From Bin87 sp965221295 (GTDB lineage: Bacteria; Chloroflexota; Dehalococcoidia; Lucifugimonadales; UBA3495), in the NCBI GenBank assembly GCA_965221295.1, contig OZ244879.1:1860001-1924000 (forward strand): a stretch of DNA of 64,000 nt, in the 5' to 3' direction. Below the pieces are notes generated by a model, which saw only the letters and a program-made list of their open reading frames with translations, did no database searches and had not been told where the DNA came from. Positions 9,701-17,055 of the stretch are shown here, one piece after another. The translations under genes were made by a program, and so were the position numbers. How positions within the stretch are numbered: position 1 is the first letter of the stretch; each line of letters opens with the position of its first letter.

Positions 9701-11276
9701 CCTGAACCAGGAGCTGTGGGACCCAATCGGCAATCTGGAGTCCGGTAAGTGGGACGCGACCTTCAGGGGCAACGGGTACACCGTTTCGCATCTCAATGCG
9801 CTGAGCTCCAGTGGCAAGAACACAGGTCTCTTTGGTGAGACGACGCATCGTTCCGTCATTGAGGGCGTGCACATCTACAGCGCGGACGTGGAGTCCTACG
9901 GCGGCAACAACGATGATAACCGCCAGAACAGCGCGGGCGCGTTGGTTGGTTTCAACCGTGGCATTGTGAGGGAATCAGGTCTCTCCTACATCTGGGGAGA
10001 CATCTGCAGCATCAGCGGGCGCAACGTGTCCGGCGGTCTGGTGGGCGGAAACGAGGGCATCGTGGAACGCTCGTGGGCGCGCTGTCACGACGTGAACAGC
10101 AAGAAGGGTGGCGGTGGTCTGGTGGGATTCAACCATCCGGGCGGCATCGTGCGGGACAGTTGGGCCGACGGGTTGGTGATCGTCGACCGCAAGGGCTGGA
10201 AGAAGGGAGCGCTCATTGGCCGCAATTTCGGCCTTGTGGAGCAGAGTTTTTCGTTGGGCGAAACCAGGCGTGGCGATGACACAAGTCACGGCCCGCTGAC
10301 GGGTCAGCAGGGGGGCACGGTTACGGATAGCTACTTCGTGGGCCACGACTACGACGAGAAGTACGGTGGCAAGGCCCGGACCGACGAGGAGATGCGCACG
10401 CCGCGCCCGTCGGAACCAAGCTTCTTCGCTCCCTGGGATCTCGACCTGTGGGACCTTGGCGACGAGACGCAGTATTCCGTTCTGCGGGCGGATACTGACG
10501 AGGACGGCTACAAGACCACCTGGGAAATAGGCAGCCAACGTCCCTCGGACCCCTTCGCACACGAACCTGCCTTCGTGGATGGTAACGCGGCCCACAACAT
10601 CTGGCGCGAGGGCTTGTCGCTGCGATTCCGCAAGGCGGACGGCGACGCGAATATTCGCGTGGACGGTATTGGTTACCGGATCGCCCAGAAGGGCGAGGCC
10701 TGCCACGAATGGGTCGCCGGCGGCCGCGTCATGGTGGGGGAAACCAACGGCCGGGCCACCCTCTCCGAGGGTAACGGCGTGTACACGCTGGTTCTGGACC
10801 GTGCGGACCTCTGGGCGTTCCGGCCCAATGGGCGGGTCTGCATCGACGTGAACTTCATCAACACCACAGGCAAGAAGAGCGACGCCCGCCGCTATCGCGA
10901 TATTCAAATGCCGGGCGGAGAGGTCCCGAGGTCCAAGCCCATCAAGAAGGCCGAAGCGATCATCTCCGACGGGTCGGTGGCGCTGTGGTTTGATACCAAC
11001 TCCTACGACTGGGTGAAGGGCGTGGGCTACCGGGTTGCGATAACCGGGGACGCCTGCGAGAGCTGGGAAGTGGGAGAAGGCAGCTTCAAGCCAGGCGACG
11101 AAATCGGCGGAGCCGTGCTGACCGAGGTCAACGGCCTCTGGAGGCTGGCGTTGCCGGTGGGTGAGGGCTACATCATGGAACCGAACCGCCGCTATTGCGT
11201 GGACGTGACCGCGTTCAACGACGACGGCTGGGCTGACACCGGCCGCCGCTGGAGGAGCTTCGTAACGGGGGATTAG
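3756..11276 (+). CDS. Giant secreted GLUG-repeat surface protein, 2506 aa
   Basis: Very large exported protein of unknown function. Residues 1-35 form a signal peptide (basic NIRRC, hydrophobic core, then the GQG region). The rest is built from six units starting near residues 38, 524, 866, 1215, 1566 and 1910, most about 345 residues long. Each unit opens with an Asp-rich, EF-hand/thrombospondin-3-like segment (DADDDGLIEVSNLAQLNAI, then a DLDGDG motif) and a CPSDGCDGYEL block with two cysteines. It continues with GLUG repeats (GGLVG...SYATG...) and closes with a SYWDT...WDFG...QYPALK block. Residues ~2266-2506 are two related ~115-residue domains, each with a Cys pair, shared with the proteins at 28751 and 32457. 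There is no LPXTG or transmembrane anchor. GLUG repeats are common in extracellular adhesins; Ca binding and adhesion are inferences. Confidence 0.9.
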   Translation: MTNIRRCLAIWVGMFALLTVVAGAVWVGDVAGQGNAIDYDADDDGLIEVSNLAQLNAIRWDLDGDGSVDESADSAGYTSAFPNAASGMGCPSDGCDGYELNADLDFDTNEDGRTDITGDTYWNNGKGWNPIGVKFSAIFDGNTRGIANLYIKDDQTSETATAAGYTRHGLFAKIDYEGEVRNVVLTGVAIAVGSSQDNDPNVTRAYAGALAGRNDGSIVNARSSGAVTIAGDQDNAGGLVGENYGSISASRSDATVTGTSTDQTVQGGLVGFNETGNVTGSYATGDVTGSGMHSLVGGLVGDNTGTISRSFATGSATTVGDDARFSRVGGLVGSSSGEITQAYATGAVNVSSNNSHGGGLVGENSGSISIAYATGDVTETQNDTSNRVAGFVATNSGSISDAYSTGNVTLKLDGQPSAGFVAYHSGSITNSYSTGSVKREFQISDPANVGGFVATATASATVTASYWDTTKSELTVSAAGTGKTTTELQSPTSATGIYAAWNAQIWNFGISSVYPNIDLRGPDHDADDDGLIDVSTLAQLNAIRLDPDGDGNGAEGYRAVFSGFPLDLLCPNSECKGYELTADIDLTETADDRWERGVGWQPIGTRARPFDATFQGNGHTITGLNISITTRSALNAGLFGTTGGDSDIKNVNLSDPNVYVYGTNEHGHYGNAGALVGFNHGDISQSSAIGGTITGSETAGGLVGRNRGDVTRSYSAGVVHSAKAAGGLAGKNYGAIVESYSFGSAICTGGTWYSGGLVARNFGSIKDSYTGTVPRGCREGHLVSQADGTTQDSYWFRHSSAIPQTDANTQGTGLLQGQISVVATPNWNEHDTVWDLMTIGALPALVVDQNGDGNATLAEFGNQRNYDHDADGDGLLEVTNLAQLNAIRWDLDGDGENADPDGLRQLRQQFWLNSTSGFTRMGCPSEGCTGYELAADLDFDTNGDGQMNANDAYWDGGSGWAPIGDASDPYVADFEGNGRAIRHLYVRLALGGDHDGALVGLFGQISGGSVQNVALLDVDVSGNNDSGAIVGTLVRGSIRNSYSTGTVVTTGENGEAGGLAGRVDGKPSDADSIADSYSLATVNASNDTAYAGGLVGSLGESGGAPASVRNSFAAGPVQASVSTRAGGLVGKVASNLTTATASYWDTESSGQSASAAGAGKTTAELQGPTNNTGIFADWSLARWDFDGTLQYPALKYDTDGDGKATSGEFGDQRIDYDADDDGLIEVASLDQLNAMRWDLNGDGAVDAPAVESHYLAAFPEREERMGCPSSGCVGYELTTGLDFDTNDNGRADSGDAHWNGGAGWSPIGSYSGVLDGNGHAIANLYINRAERGRSGLFSRLTDGAVARNLALLDVNITSNGDAGAFAGLTTRAAISNSYATGTVLVRSNNDSVGGFVGEASGHPSGHDTIRDSYSLVRVAATGYKTRIGGLVGSMHVNQSSHTRIVNSFAAGAVQAHDPTWAGGLVGKAGIPESRITRSYWDTQATGWTTSSDDGDGNADDGVGKSRQELQSPTSATGIYANWNSAAWDFGSATQYPALKFDTNGDGVATVAEFGSQPRTAKDFVADIDLDDDGLIEVSTLGQLNAIRWDPEGDGSSASNKEGDYRQAFAAWNNGAAVACVGASCVGYELTADLNFDTNDNGRADSGDAYWNGGAGWDPIGGYSGILDGSGHAIKNLHINRQGSDAAGLFGQLTNEAEVRNLGLTDVDITSGGDAGAFAGRLTDAGIIRSYATGTVTGHGDDASVGGLVGKASGHASRKGAIRDSYSLVAVTVSGDDTTAGGLAGTLSASDNSEPWIVHSFAAGPIQAVEPDLAGGLVGDAETDFAWVSHSYWDRETTGWDTSAVGGRETQDRLQAPKTTRNIFARWGSSIWDFGDHSQYPALKYDTNGDNVATVAEFGDQTRTATIPAIDLDWDNDGLIEINGANNGEIKAKLNAIRWDLNGDGTPSSNADDYWDAFAGGSSSNMPCVGVPCRGYELAGDVNLNQELWDPIGNLESGKWDATFRGNGYTVSHLNALSSSGKNTGLFGETTHRSVIEGVHIYSADVESYGGNNDDNRQNSAGALVGFNRGIVRESGLSYIWGDICSISGRNVSGGLVGGNEGIVERSWARCHDVNSKKGGGGLVGFNHPGGIVRDSWADGLVIVDRKGWKKGALIGRNFGLVEQSFSLGETRRGDDTSHGPLTGQQGGTVTDSYFVGHDYDEKYGGKARTDEEMRTPRPSEPSFFAPWDLDLWDLGDETQYSVLRADTDEDGYKTTWEIGSQRPSDPFAHEPAFVDGNAAHNIWREGLSLRFRKADGDANIRVDGIGYRIAQKGEACHEWVAGGRVMVGETNGRATLSEGNGVYTLVLDRADLWAFRPNGRVCIDVNFINTTGKKSDARRYRDIQMPGGEVPRSKPIKKAEAIISDGSVALWFDTNSYDWVKGVGYRVAITGDACESWEVGEGSFKPGDEIGGAVLTEVNGLWRLALPVGEGYIMEPNRRYCVDVTAFNDDGWADTGRRWRSFVTGD

Positions 11277-11431
11277 AGATCCGTAAGAACATCGCTGGCG
11301 GCTCCAAGATGAAGGGGCTGCCAGTCCCCGTTGCCCACAGCGCATGTCGGGCCATTCCAAGTAGACTCAGAATATTGTTGCATCCGTCCCGCGAAATGCC
11401 GTGGTGGTTCGCCGGCGGTGACATCCGGCGA

Positions 11432-11460
11432 TTGCCGACTCCGCCAAGCGTAGATATAAT
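11432..11460 (+). promoter_or_regulatory. Promoter upstream of flavin oxidoreductase
   Basis: TTGCCG (11432-11437), a 17-bp spacer and a perfect TATAAT (11455-11460). The start codon at 11541 lies about 75 nt downstream of the expected start site. Confidence 0.7.
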
Positions 11461-11540
11461 CCATGTTCGCTGGAGAGCTCCAGGAGACTCCCTGCCACTG
11501 GCCGGCCCGGGATGAGCCCAGCGACATTGGAGTGAACGCG

Positions 11541-12566
11541 ATGAAATTCGGCATCATGGCAATGCCCCAACACCCTTCTACCGATTCCGCTACGCAGCGA
11601 TTCCGGGAGACGGTGGAACTGACGCGGCTGGCGCGGGACGCCGGATTCAGCTCGATCGCCTGTGGTCAGCATTTCTTGTCGCCGCCGTACCAAAACCTGC
11701 AGAGCATCCCCTTGCTGGCGCGACTGGCCGCCGATTCGGGCGACATGAAGCTGGTGCTGTCCATCCTGCTGCTGCCGTTATATTCCCCGGCTGACGTTGC
11801 GGAAACCATCGCCACCCTGGACGTTATCAGCGAAGGTCGCGTGGTCTTGGGTGTTGGCTTGGGCTACCGCGACATCGAGTATCAAGCGTTCAACGTGGAA
11901 CGCCGCCATCGGGTGGGCCGTTTCCTGGAATCTTTGGAATTGGTGCAGCGCCTGTGGACCGAAGAGGAGGTCACCTTTCACGGGCGGCACTTCAACTTGG
12001 ACAACGCGACCTGTGCAATTCGGCCGGTTCAGCAGCCACATCCCCCGATCTGGGTGGCAGCCAATTTTGACACCGTGGTGCGTCGCGCCGGCGAATTGGG
12101 GCTGCCATGGTTTGTAAATCCCCATGCCACGTTGGAGACGCTGGAACGACAAACCGCGCTGTACCAAGAAGGCTTGCTAGCCGGCGGCAAGGAAATGCCC
12201 GCCGAGATGCCTATCATCAAGGAGATGCACATCGCGCCGACCCACGAGGAGGCGATCCGCAACGCGCAACCCTACATGGAGGCCAAATACCAAGCCTACG
12301 CCGACTGGGGCCAGGACAAGGCCCTCCCCGGTGAAGAGGATTTCCGGATCCCGTTTGAGGAACTGGCCCGCGACCGATTCATCCTCGGCAGCAGTGAAGA
12401 AGTGATCCAGCAAATCGAAGACCACCACCAACGCGTCGGCGCCAATCACTTCATGTTCCGCATTTGGTACCCCGGGATGGACGCCCGCATGGCCATGCGC
12501 GTGGTGGAACAGATGGGGGACAACGTAATTCCTTATTTTGAAAGTCGTTATGGAGCCGACGCCTAG
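11541..12566 (+). CDS. LLM-class flavin-dependent oxidoreductase (bacterial luciferase family)
   Basis: TIM-barrel oxidoreductase of the luciferase-like superfamily, 341 aa, which uses FMN or F420 to oxidise an organic substrate that cannot be named from sequence. The start is ATG 11541 (MKFGIMAMPQ), with GGAG 8 nt upstream; the frame also runs further 5' but with no RBS. Family landmarks are the strand-2 segment CGQHFLSPPYQNLQSIPLLA, the TLDVISEGRVVLGVGLGYRD cofactor region (about residues 92-115), and RPVQQPHPPIWVAAN (about 158-172). It is a clear paralogue of the gene at 53244: both carry the segment WGQDKALPG and the C-terminal ARDRF block. It stands alone with its own promoter and is followed by the yvcK promoter. 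Confidence 0.9.
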   Translation: MKFGIMAMPQHPSTDSATQRFRETVELTRLARDAGFSSIACGQHFLSPPYQNLQSIPLLARLAADSGDMKLVLSILLLPLYSPADVAETIATLDVISEGRVVLGVGLGYRDIEYQAFNVERRHRVGRFLESLELVQRLWTEEEVTFHGRHFNLDNATCAIRPVQQPHPPIWVAANFDTVVRRAGELGLPWFVNPHATLETLERQTALYQEGLLAGGKEMPAEMPIIKEMHIAPTHEEAIRNAQPYMEAKYQAYADWGQDKALPGEEDFRIPFEELARDRFILGSSEEVIQQIEDHHQRVGANHFMFRIWYPGMDARMAMRVVEQMGDNVIPYFESRYGADA

Positions 12567-12575
12567 GGCGCCAAT

Positions 12576-12605
12576 TTGACACCAGTCGCAGGTTGTTCAT
12601 ATACT
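12576..12605 (+). promoter_or_regulatory. Promoter of the yvcK-glmS gene run
   Basis: A consensus TTGACA (12576-12581), an 18-bp spacer and TATACT (12600-12605). This is the strongest sigma-70-type promoter seen in the window. It leaves an 80-nt leader before yvcK. Confidence 0.75.
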
Positions 12606-12607
12606 GC

Positions 12608-12629
12608 CAGCGGGCGTCTTGGCCCGCTG
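12608..12629 (+). terminator. Short hairpin between the flavin oxidoreductase and yvcK
   Basis: CAGCGGGC and GCCCGCTG form a perfect 8-bp stem around a 6-base loop, followed by TTTG. It could end transcription from the upstream oxidoreductase, but it also lies at the very start of the yvcK transcript, where it would instead be a 5' stem that stabilises the mRNA. The T-run is short. Confidence 0.4.
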
Positions 12630-12691
12630 TTTGCCGCGACACCAGCGCTCCAGGGTCTTGAGCCAATCCGGTTGGAACCTGCCCTAAATCA

Positions 12692-13837
12692 ATGCCTAGA
12701 AAGAACATCGTTGTCGTCGGCGGCGGCACGGGCAATCATACTACGCTGAGCGGACTGCGCGCGCTCGACTGCAACCTGACAGCCGTCGTCGCCATGACCG
12801 ACAGCGGCGGCAGTAGCGGTCGCCTCCGCGAAGAACTCGGCCATCTGCCGCCCGGAGACCTGAGAAGGTGCCTGATGGCCCTGGCCGGGGATGCCGATTC
12901 GTCCCGCCTGATGCGGAGACTCTTCGATTACCGATTCTCCGCTGGCGACGGACTTAACGGCCACAATTTCGGCAATCTTTTGCTCGCGGCCTTGACCGAG
13001 GTAACTGGGGATACCGTCACCGCTATCGAACAGGCGGGTCGCATCCTCGGAGTCAAAGGCGACGTGTTGCCGGTCACGCTGACCAAGTCCACGCTCTGCG
13101 CCCGGTTGGATGACGGCGCCGAATTGGTTGGAGAATCCACCATCGACTCTCGCTCCGATAACCTTGATCTGGCCATCGATTACATCTATCTCGACCCCAA
13201 AGCGTACGCCTATCCTCCTGCCCTGGACGCCATCAACCGCGCGGACGCAATCGTGCTGGGGCCCGGGGACATCTACACCAGCGTCTTGCCCAATCTGTTG
13301 GTGGAAGATGTCGCCGACGCCATCAGAGAATCCCGAGCGGTAAAGATCCACATTTGCAACCTGATGACCAAGCCCAACGAAAGCGCGGGATTCAGCTCCT
13401 CTAATTTCCTGGCGCTGCTTACCGAATATCTGGGCGCCCGCCAACCGTTGGACTTCCTCTTGGTCAATAACACGCCGATTCCGCCGCGCCTGCTCTCCCG
13501 CTACGCGGCAGAAGGCCAACATCCGGTCATTCTGGATGAACCCGAATCATTGACGATGGTGGGGCGAATCGTACAACGGCCATTGCTGGCCCCCGGCGTG
13601 TTCGTGCGCCATGATCCGGCGGCGTTGGCCCACGCGATCATGGAAATCGTCGCGGAGGTCCCAACGACCGCGAATGATCGCCCAATTGCGCCTCCCGTTC
13701 ATGACTGCGACGATTGGGGAGGCCCGATGCTGCCCGCCTCTGCTTTCCAGGTGATCGGGTCCGACCTGGAGGATGATACGACCACGCGCCCGGCAGTCAC
13801 CCTCACCGTGCGCAGCGACGACCCACACGGCGGCTGA
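12692..13837 (+). CDS. yvcK: YvcK/CofD-like gluconeogenesis factor family protein
   Basis: Member of the UPF0052/CofD-like family. In Bacillus, YvcK binds UDP-sugars and is needed for normal cell shape and growth on gluconeogenic carbon sources, partly by stimulating amino-sugar synthesis. The N terminus holds the nucleotide-binding signature (VVVGGGTGNHTTLSGL) and the MTDSGGSSGRLREELG motif. HNFGNLLLAAL lies near residue 90 and VLGPGDIYTSVLPNLLV near 190. At 381 aa it is longer than many homologues because of a C-terminal extension after ~325. Only 6 bp separates it from glmS, the enzyme that makes glucosamine-6-phosphate; this pairing fits the reported link between YvcK and GlmS. Confidence 0.9.
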   Translation: MPRKNIVVVGGGTGNHTTLSGLRALDCNLTAVVAMTDSGGSSGRLREELGHLPPGDLRRCLMALAGDADSSRLMRRLFDYRFSAGDGLNGHNFGNLLLAALTEVTGDTVTAIEQAGRILGVKGDVLPVTLTKSTLCARLDDGAELVGESTIDSRSDNLDLAIDYIYLDPKAYAYPPALDAINRADAIVLGPGDIYTSVLPNLLVEDVADAIRESRAVKIHICNLMTKPNESAGFSSSNFLALLTEYLGARQPLDFLLVNNTPIPPRLLSRYAAEGQHPVILDEPESLTMVGRIVQRPLLAPGVFVRHDPAALAHAIMEIVAEVPTTANDRPIAPPVHDCDDWGGPMLPASAFQVIGSDLEDDTTTRPAVTLTVRSDDPHGG

Positions 13838-13843
13838 CGTCCG

Positions 13844-15703
13844 ATGTGCGGAATCGTAGGCTATGTGGGAGACCGGCAAGCCTGGCCGATCGTGGTGGAG
13901 GGTCTGCGCCGCCTGGAATACCGCGGTTATGACAGCGCTGGCGTGGCGGTTATCGAGCCAGAGCGGGGCCTGCAACTTCGCAAGACTGTCGGCCGCGTCG
14001 TAGGTCTATTGCATGACGCCACGTGCCCGGCGCCCGAAGGATCTGCCGCTCTCGGACACACCCGTTGGGCCACTCACGGACGGCCCACCGAGGCCAACTC
14101 CCACCCACATACGGATTGCAGCGGTAGAATCGCGGTGGCGCACAACGGGATCGTCGAGAATTATCTGGACCTGAAGACTGAATTGCAGCGACGGGGCCAT
14201 CGCTTCCAATCTGAAACCGACACCGAAGTGATCCCACACCTCATCGAAGAGGGAATGAACGATGGGTTGACCCTGCCCCAAGCTGTGCTGCGCATGGGAG
14301 AGAAGTTGCAGGGGCCACAGGCCATCGTATCGGTGCGGGAAGGCGACGATGACAGCATCTGCGCCATGCGGTTGGGCCATGCCGGCGGCGTGGCGGTTGC
14401 GCACCACGCCGGACAGGGCATCGTGTCCAGCGACTTGCCAGCGCTCTTGCCCATCATCCGCCAGCGAGGTCATCTGCCCGTCGGGTTTCTTGATGACGGC
14501 GAAATAGCGGTTATCGCGAGATCCGGCATATCATTTTTTGACCGGTTCGGTGGACCCGTCCACAAGCAGATGCGGCAGATTTCGCTAAACGACATCGTGG
14601 TGGACCGCGCCGGATACCGGCATTACATGCTCAAGGAAATCATGGAGCAACCTCAGGCGGTAGTTGCCGCGATGCGGGATCGGGTCAACTTCAACGGCGG
14701 GACCGTCACATTGCCCGAGTTGAACATGTCCGATTCAGAGTTGGCCAAGGTCAAGCGGGTTGCCCTCATCGGATGCGGCACCAGTCTCAACGCGGCCCAG
14801 GTGGGTCGGCATCTCATCGAAAGACTTGCCGGCGTGCCTGCGGAGGCAGAGTCGGCGTCTGAGTTCCGCTATCGGGAACCAATGTTGGACGACGGGACTA
14901 TGGTGGTTGCCATCGGCCAGTCTGGGGAAACCGCCGACACCGTGGCCGCCATGGAAGAAGCCCGGCGCAGTCCCGCCAGGCTGGTGACCATTTGCAATTC
15001 GCCAGATAGCCAAGCCACTCGGTTGGCCGATTCCACCCTACTGATGCGTTCCGGCATTGAGGTGGGCGTGGCGAGCAGCAAGACCTTCATCGCCTCACTG
15101 GTCATTCTGAATCTGCTGGCGATGCGGCTGGCCGAGGCCCGCAATAACGTCGGGCGGGCCGTCAGCCGGGAATGGGTTGACCAACTGGCCCGCGTCCCCG
15201 GGCGCTTGGCGGGCTTGATCAGCGACACGACCCGGGTGGATGACCTGGCGGCTGATTATTGCAACCGGAGAAACTTCATCTATTTGGGCCGAGGCATCAA
15301 CGCCCCGATAGCCGCCGAAGGAGCCTTGAAGCTCAAGGAAATCAGCTATATCCACGCCGAAGCCTACCCCGGCGGTGAGATGAAGCACGGGCCCATCGCC
15401 CTCATAGATCACCGGATGCCCACCATGGCGGTGGCGCCCAACGACGCTCTATACGACAAGATGGTCAACAACATTCAGGAAGTGAAAGCCAGGAGCGGCG
15501 CGGTCCTCGCCGTACTCACGGAAGGCGACGTGAGATTGTCGGAAGTCGTAGATGGGGTGTTGTTTATTCCCCAGGTTCCCGACCACCTCACGCCCATCGT
15601 AGCCACGGCGCCGCTACAGCTCTTCGCCTACAACATTGCGGTGCGACGGGGATGCGACGTGGATCAACCCAGAAATCTTGCCAAATCCGTTACCGTCGAG
15701 TGA
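13844..15703 (+). CDS. glmS: Glutamine--fructose-6-phosphate aminotransferase (isomerizing)
   Basis: Converts fructose-6-phosphate and glutamine to glucosamine-6-phosphate, the first step toward UDP-GlcNAc for peptidoglycan and glycans. The protein begins MCGIVGYVG, so Cys2 becomes the N-terminal nucleophile of the glutaminase domain (about 1-230; RRLEYRGYDSAGV and HTRWATHG are present). Two SIS sugar-isomerase domains follow (CGTSLNA at about 307-312, GQSGETADT at about 357-365, SSKTFIA). The C terminus DQPRNLAKSVTVE is the canonical GlmS ending. At 619 aa it is full length. No glmS ribozyme-like leader can exist in the 6-bp gap after yvcK. Confidence 0.97.
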   Translation: MCGIVGYVGDRQAWPIVVEGLRRLEYRGYDSAGVAVIEPERGLQLRKTVGRVVGLLHDATCPAPEGSAALGHTRWATHGRPTEANSHPHTDCSGRIAVAHNGIVENYLDLKTELQRRGHRFQSETDTEVIPHLIEEGMNDGLTLPQAVLRMGEKLQGPQAIVSVREGDDDSICAMRLGHAGGVAVAHHAGQGIVSSDLPALLPIIRQRGHLPVGFLDDGEIAVIARSGISFFDRFGGPVHKQMRQISLNDIVVDRAGYRHYMLKEIMEQPQAVVAAMRDRVNFNGGTVTLPELNMSDSELAKVKRVALIGCGTSLNAAQVGRHLIERLAGVPAEAESASEFRYREPMLDDGTMVVAIGQSGETADTVAAMEEARRSPARLVTICNSPDSQATRLADSTLLMRSGIEVGVASSKTFIASLVILNLLAMRLAEARNNVGRAVSREWVDQLARVPGRLAGLISDTTRVDDLAADYCNRRNFIYLGRGINAPIAAEGALKLKEISYIHAEAYPGGEMKHGPIALIDHRMPTMAVAPNDALYDKMVNNIQEVKARSGAVLAVLTEGDVRLSEVVDGVLFIPQVPDHLTPIVATAPLQLFAYNIAVRRGCDVDQPRNLAKSVTVE

Positions 15704-15764
15704 AAACCGCCGTGCGCCGCACGCATCGCTCCATAACTCCAACTCGCAGCGAGGTCGCTCTGTA

Positions 15765-17051
15765 TTGATAGAAATTATTGACTACCCAACGGTCGACGCG
15801 CAACAGTACCTGGACTTGCTCGACCCAGACGACGCGAACCAACTGCTCGAATGCGCCGATGGTTTCCGCGGGACTAACATAATGCACATCAACAGCACCG
15901 CCTACGGAGGCGGCGTTGCCGAAATCCTGCACTCCATGGTCCCGCTCAGCAACGCTCTCGGGATCCAAACCACCCGCGCCGTGATCACACCTCGAGACCT
16001 CCGGTTTTTCGGCGTCACCAAGCGCATTCACAATATGCTGCAGGGAGCCGAGGGAGAACTGACCGACGAAGAACTGGAAATATACTTCGGGTGCCTGGAC
16101 GACATCGCCGCCGAAATTGACGAGGCCGGAATTTCGCAAGACGTCTGGTTCTGCCACGATCCCCAACTGCTGCCGCTGGGCCGCCTCTTGGATGAACGCG
16201 TAGCCCCTACCCGACTGTGGGTGGTGCACATTGACCTCACTGACCCAAACGCGTGGCTCATGGATCGACTTCTGCCGCTCACCACGGCCTACGACATGAT
16301 TGTTTGCTCCCTGGCCAGCTACGCCCCCCGCAACCTTCCGAACGACGTCCCCACGTTCGTAGCTCCGCCGGCCATCGATCCGTTTACCCCCAAAAATCGC
16401 GAGATGCCGCCGATCAGAGCAGCTGAAATAGTCGAGGCGTTGGGTATTGATGGCAACCGGCCGCTGGTCACCCAGGTTTCGCGGTTCGACTTCTGGAAAG
16501 ACCCATGGGGCGTCATCGACGCGTACCGGTTGGCCAAGCAATCGCATCCGGGGCTGCAGCTCGCGCTGTTGGGCTTGAGCCAAGCCAAGGATGATCCAGA
16601 GGGCGAACAGGTTCTCCGTTCCGTGACCGGCCATGCCAACGGCGATCCTGATATCCACATGTTCTTTTCGACAGACGATTTGCCAGCCTCAAACGACGAA
16701 ATAGTCAACGCCCTGCAGACCCACTCGCGGGTGTTGGTGCAGAAATCCACCCGGGAGGGGTTTGGCCTGACCGTTTCAGAAGGAATGTGGAAAGGCAAGC
16801 CGGTGATCGGTGGCAACGTCGGCGGCATACGCCTACAAATCACCGATGGAGAGTCGGGATTTCTGGTGAGCAACGCCAAGGAAGCCGGCGAACGCATGGC
16901 GCAACTGCTGTGTGACGACGAACTATGCGCTCGGATGGGCCGCAATGCCAGGGATCGAGTTCGCCAGATGTTCTTGCTGCCCCGGCTGCTTGGCGACTAC
17001 CTGCGCGCGGCTCAACAATCCGGCTCCGGCAAACTGACTTTGGCGGGTTGA
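15765..17051 (+). CDS. GT4 glycosyltransferase, trehalose synthase (TreT)-like
   Basis: GT-B fold retaining glycosyltransferase of the trehalose glycosyltransferring synthase type. TreT makes trehalose reversibly from NDP-glucose and glucose. The HINSTAYGGGVAEILHSMVP segment is typical of the TreT N-terminal domain, and the C-terminal domain carries KSTREGFGLTVSEGMWKGK (donor-site E-x7-E) followed by VIGGNVGGI. I place the start at TTG 15765, 10 nt after GAGG, giving IEIIDYPTVDAQQYLDLL; an ATG at 15636 would overlap glmS by 68 bp and adds a non-conserved peptide. The gene follows glmS by about 60 bp and precedes the phosphatase-like gene by 4 bp. Substrate specificity is inferred. Confidence 0.82.
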   Translation: MIEIIDYPTVDAQQYLDLLDPDDANQLLECADGFRGTNIMHINSTAYGGGVAEILHSMVPLSNALGIQTTRAVITPRDLRFFGVTKRIHNMLQGAEGELTDEELEIYFGCLDDIAAEIDEAGISQDVWFCHDPQLLPLGRLLDERVAPTRLWVVHIDLTDPNAWLMDRLLPLTTAYDMIVCSLASYAPRNLPNDVPTFVAPPAIDPFTPKNREMPPIRAAEIVEALGIDGNRPLVTQVSRFDFWKDPWGVIDAYRLAKQSHPGLQLALLGLSQAKDDPEGEQVLRSVTGHANGDPDIHMFFSTDDLPASNDEIVNALQTHSRVLVQKSTREGFGLTVSEGMWKGKPVIGGNVGGIRLQITDGESGFLVSNAKEAGERMAQLLCDDELCARMGRNARDRVRQMFLLPRLLGDYLRAAQQSGSGKLTLAG

Positions 17052-17055
17052 GAAC

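Noticed and set aside
13838..13843. glmS ribozyme or riboswitch upstream of glmS
   Set aside because: The gap after yvcK is only 6 bp, which leaves no room for one, and nothing in the yvcK 3' end suggests it.
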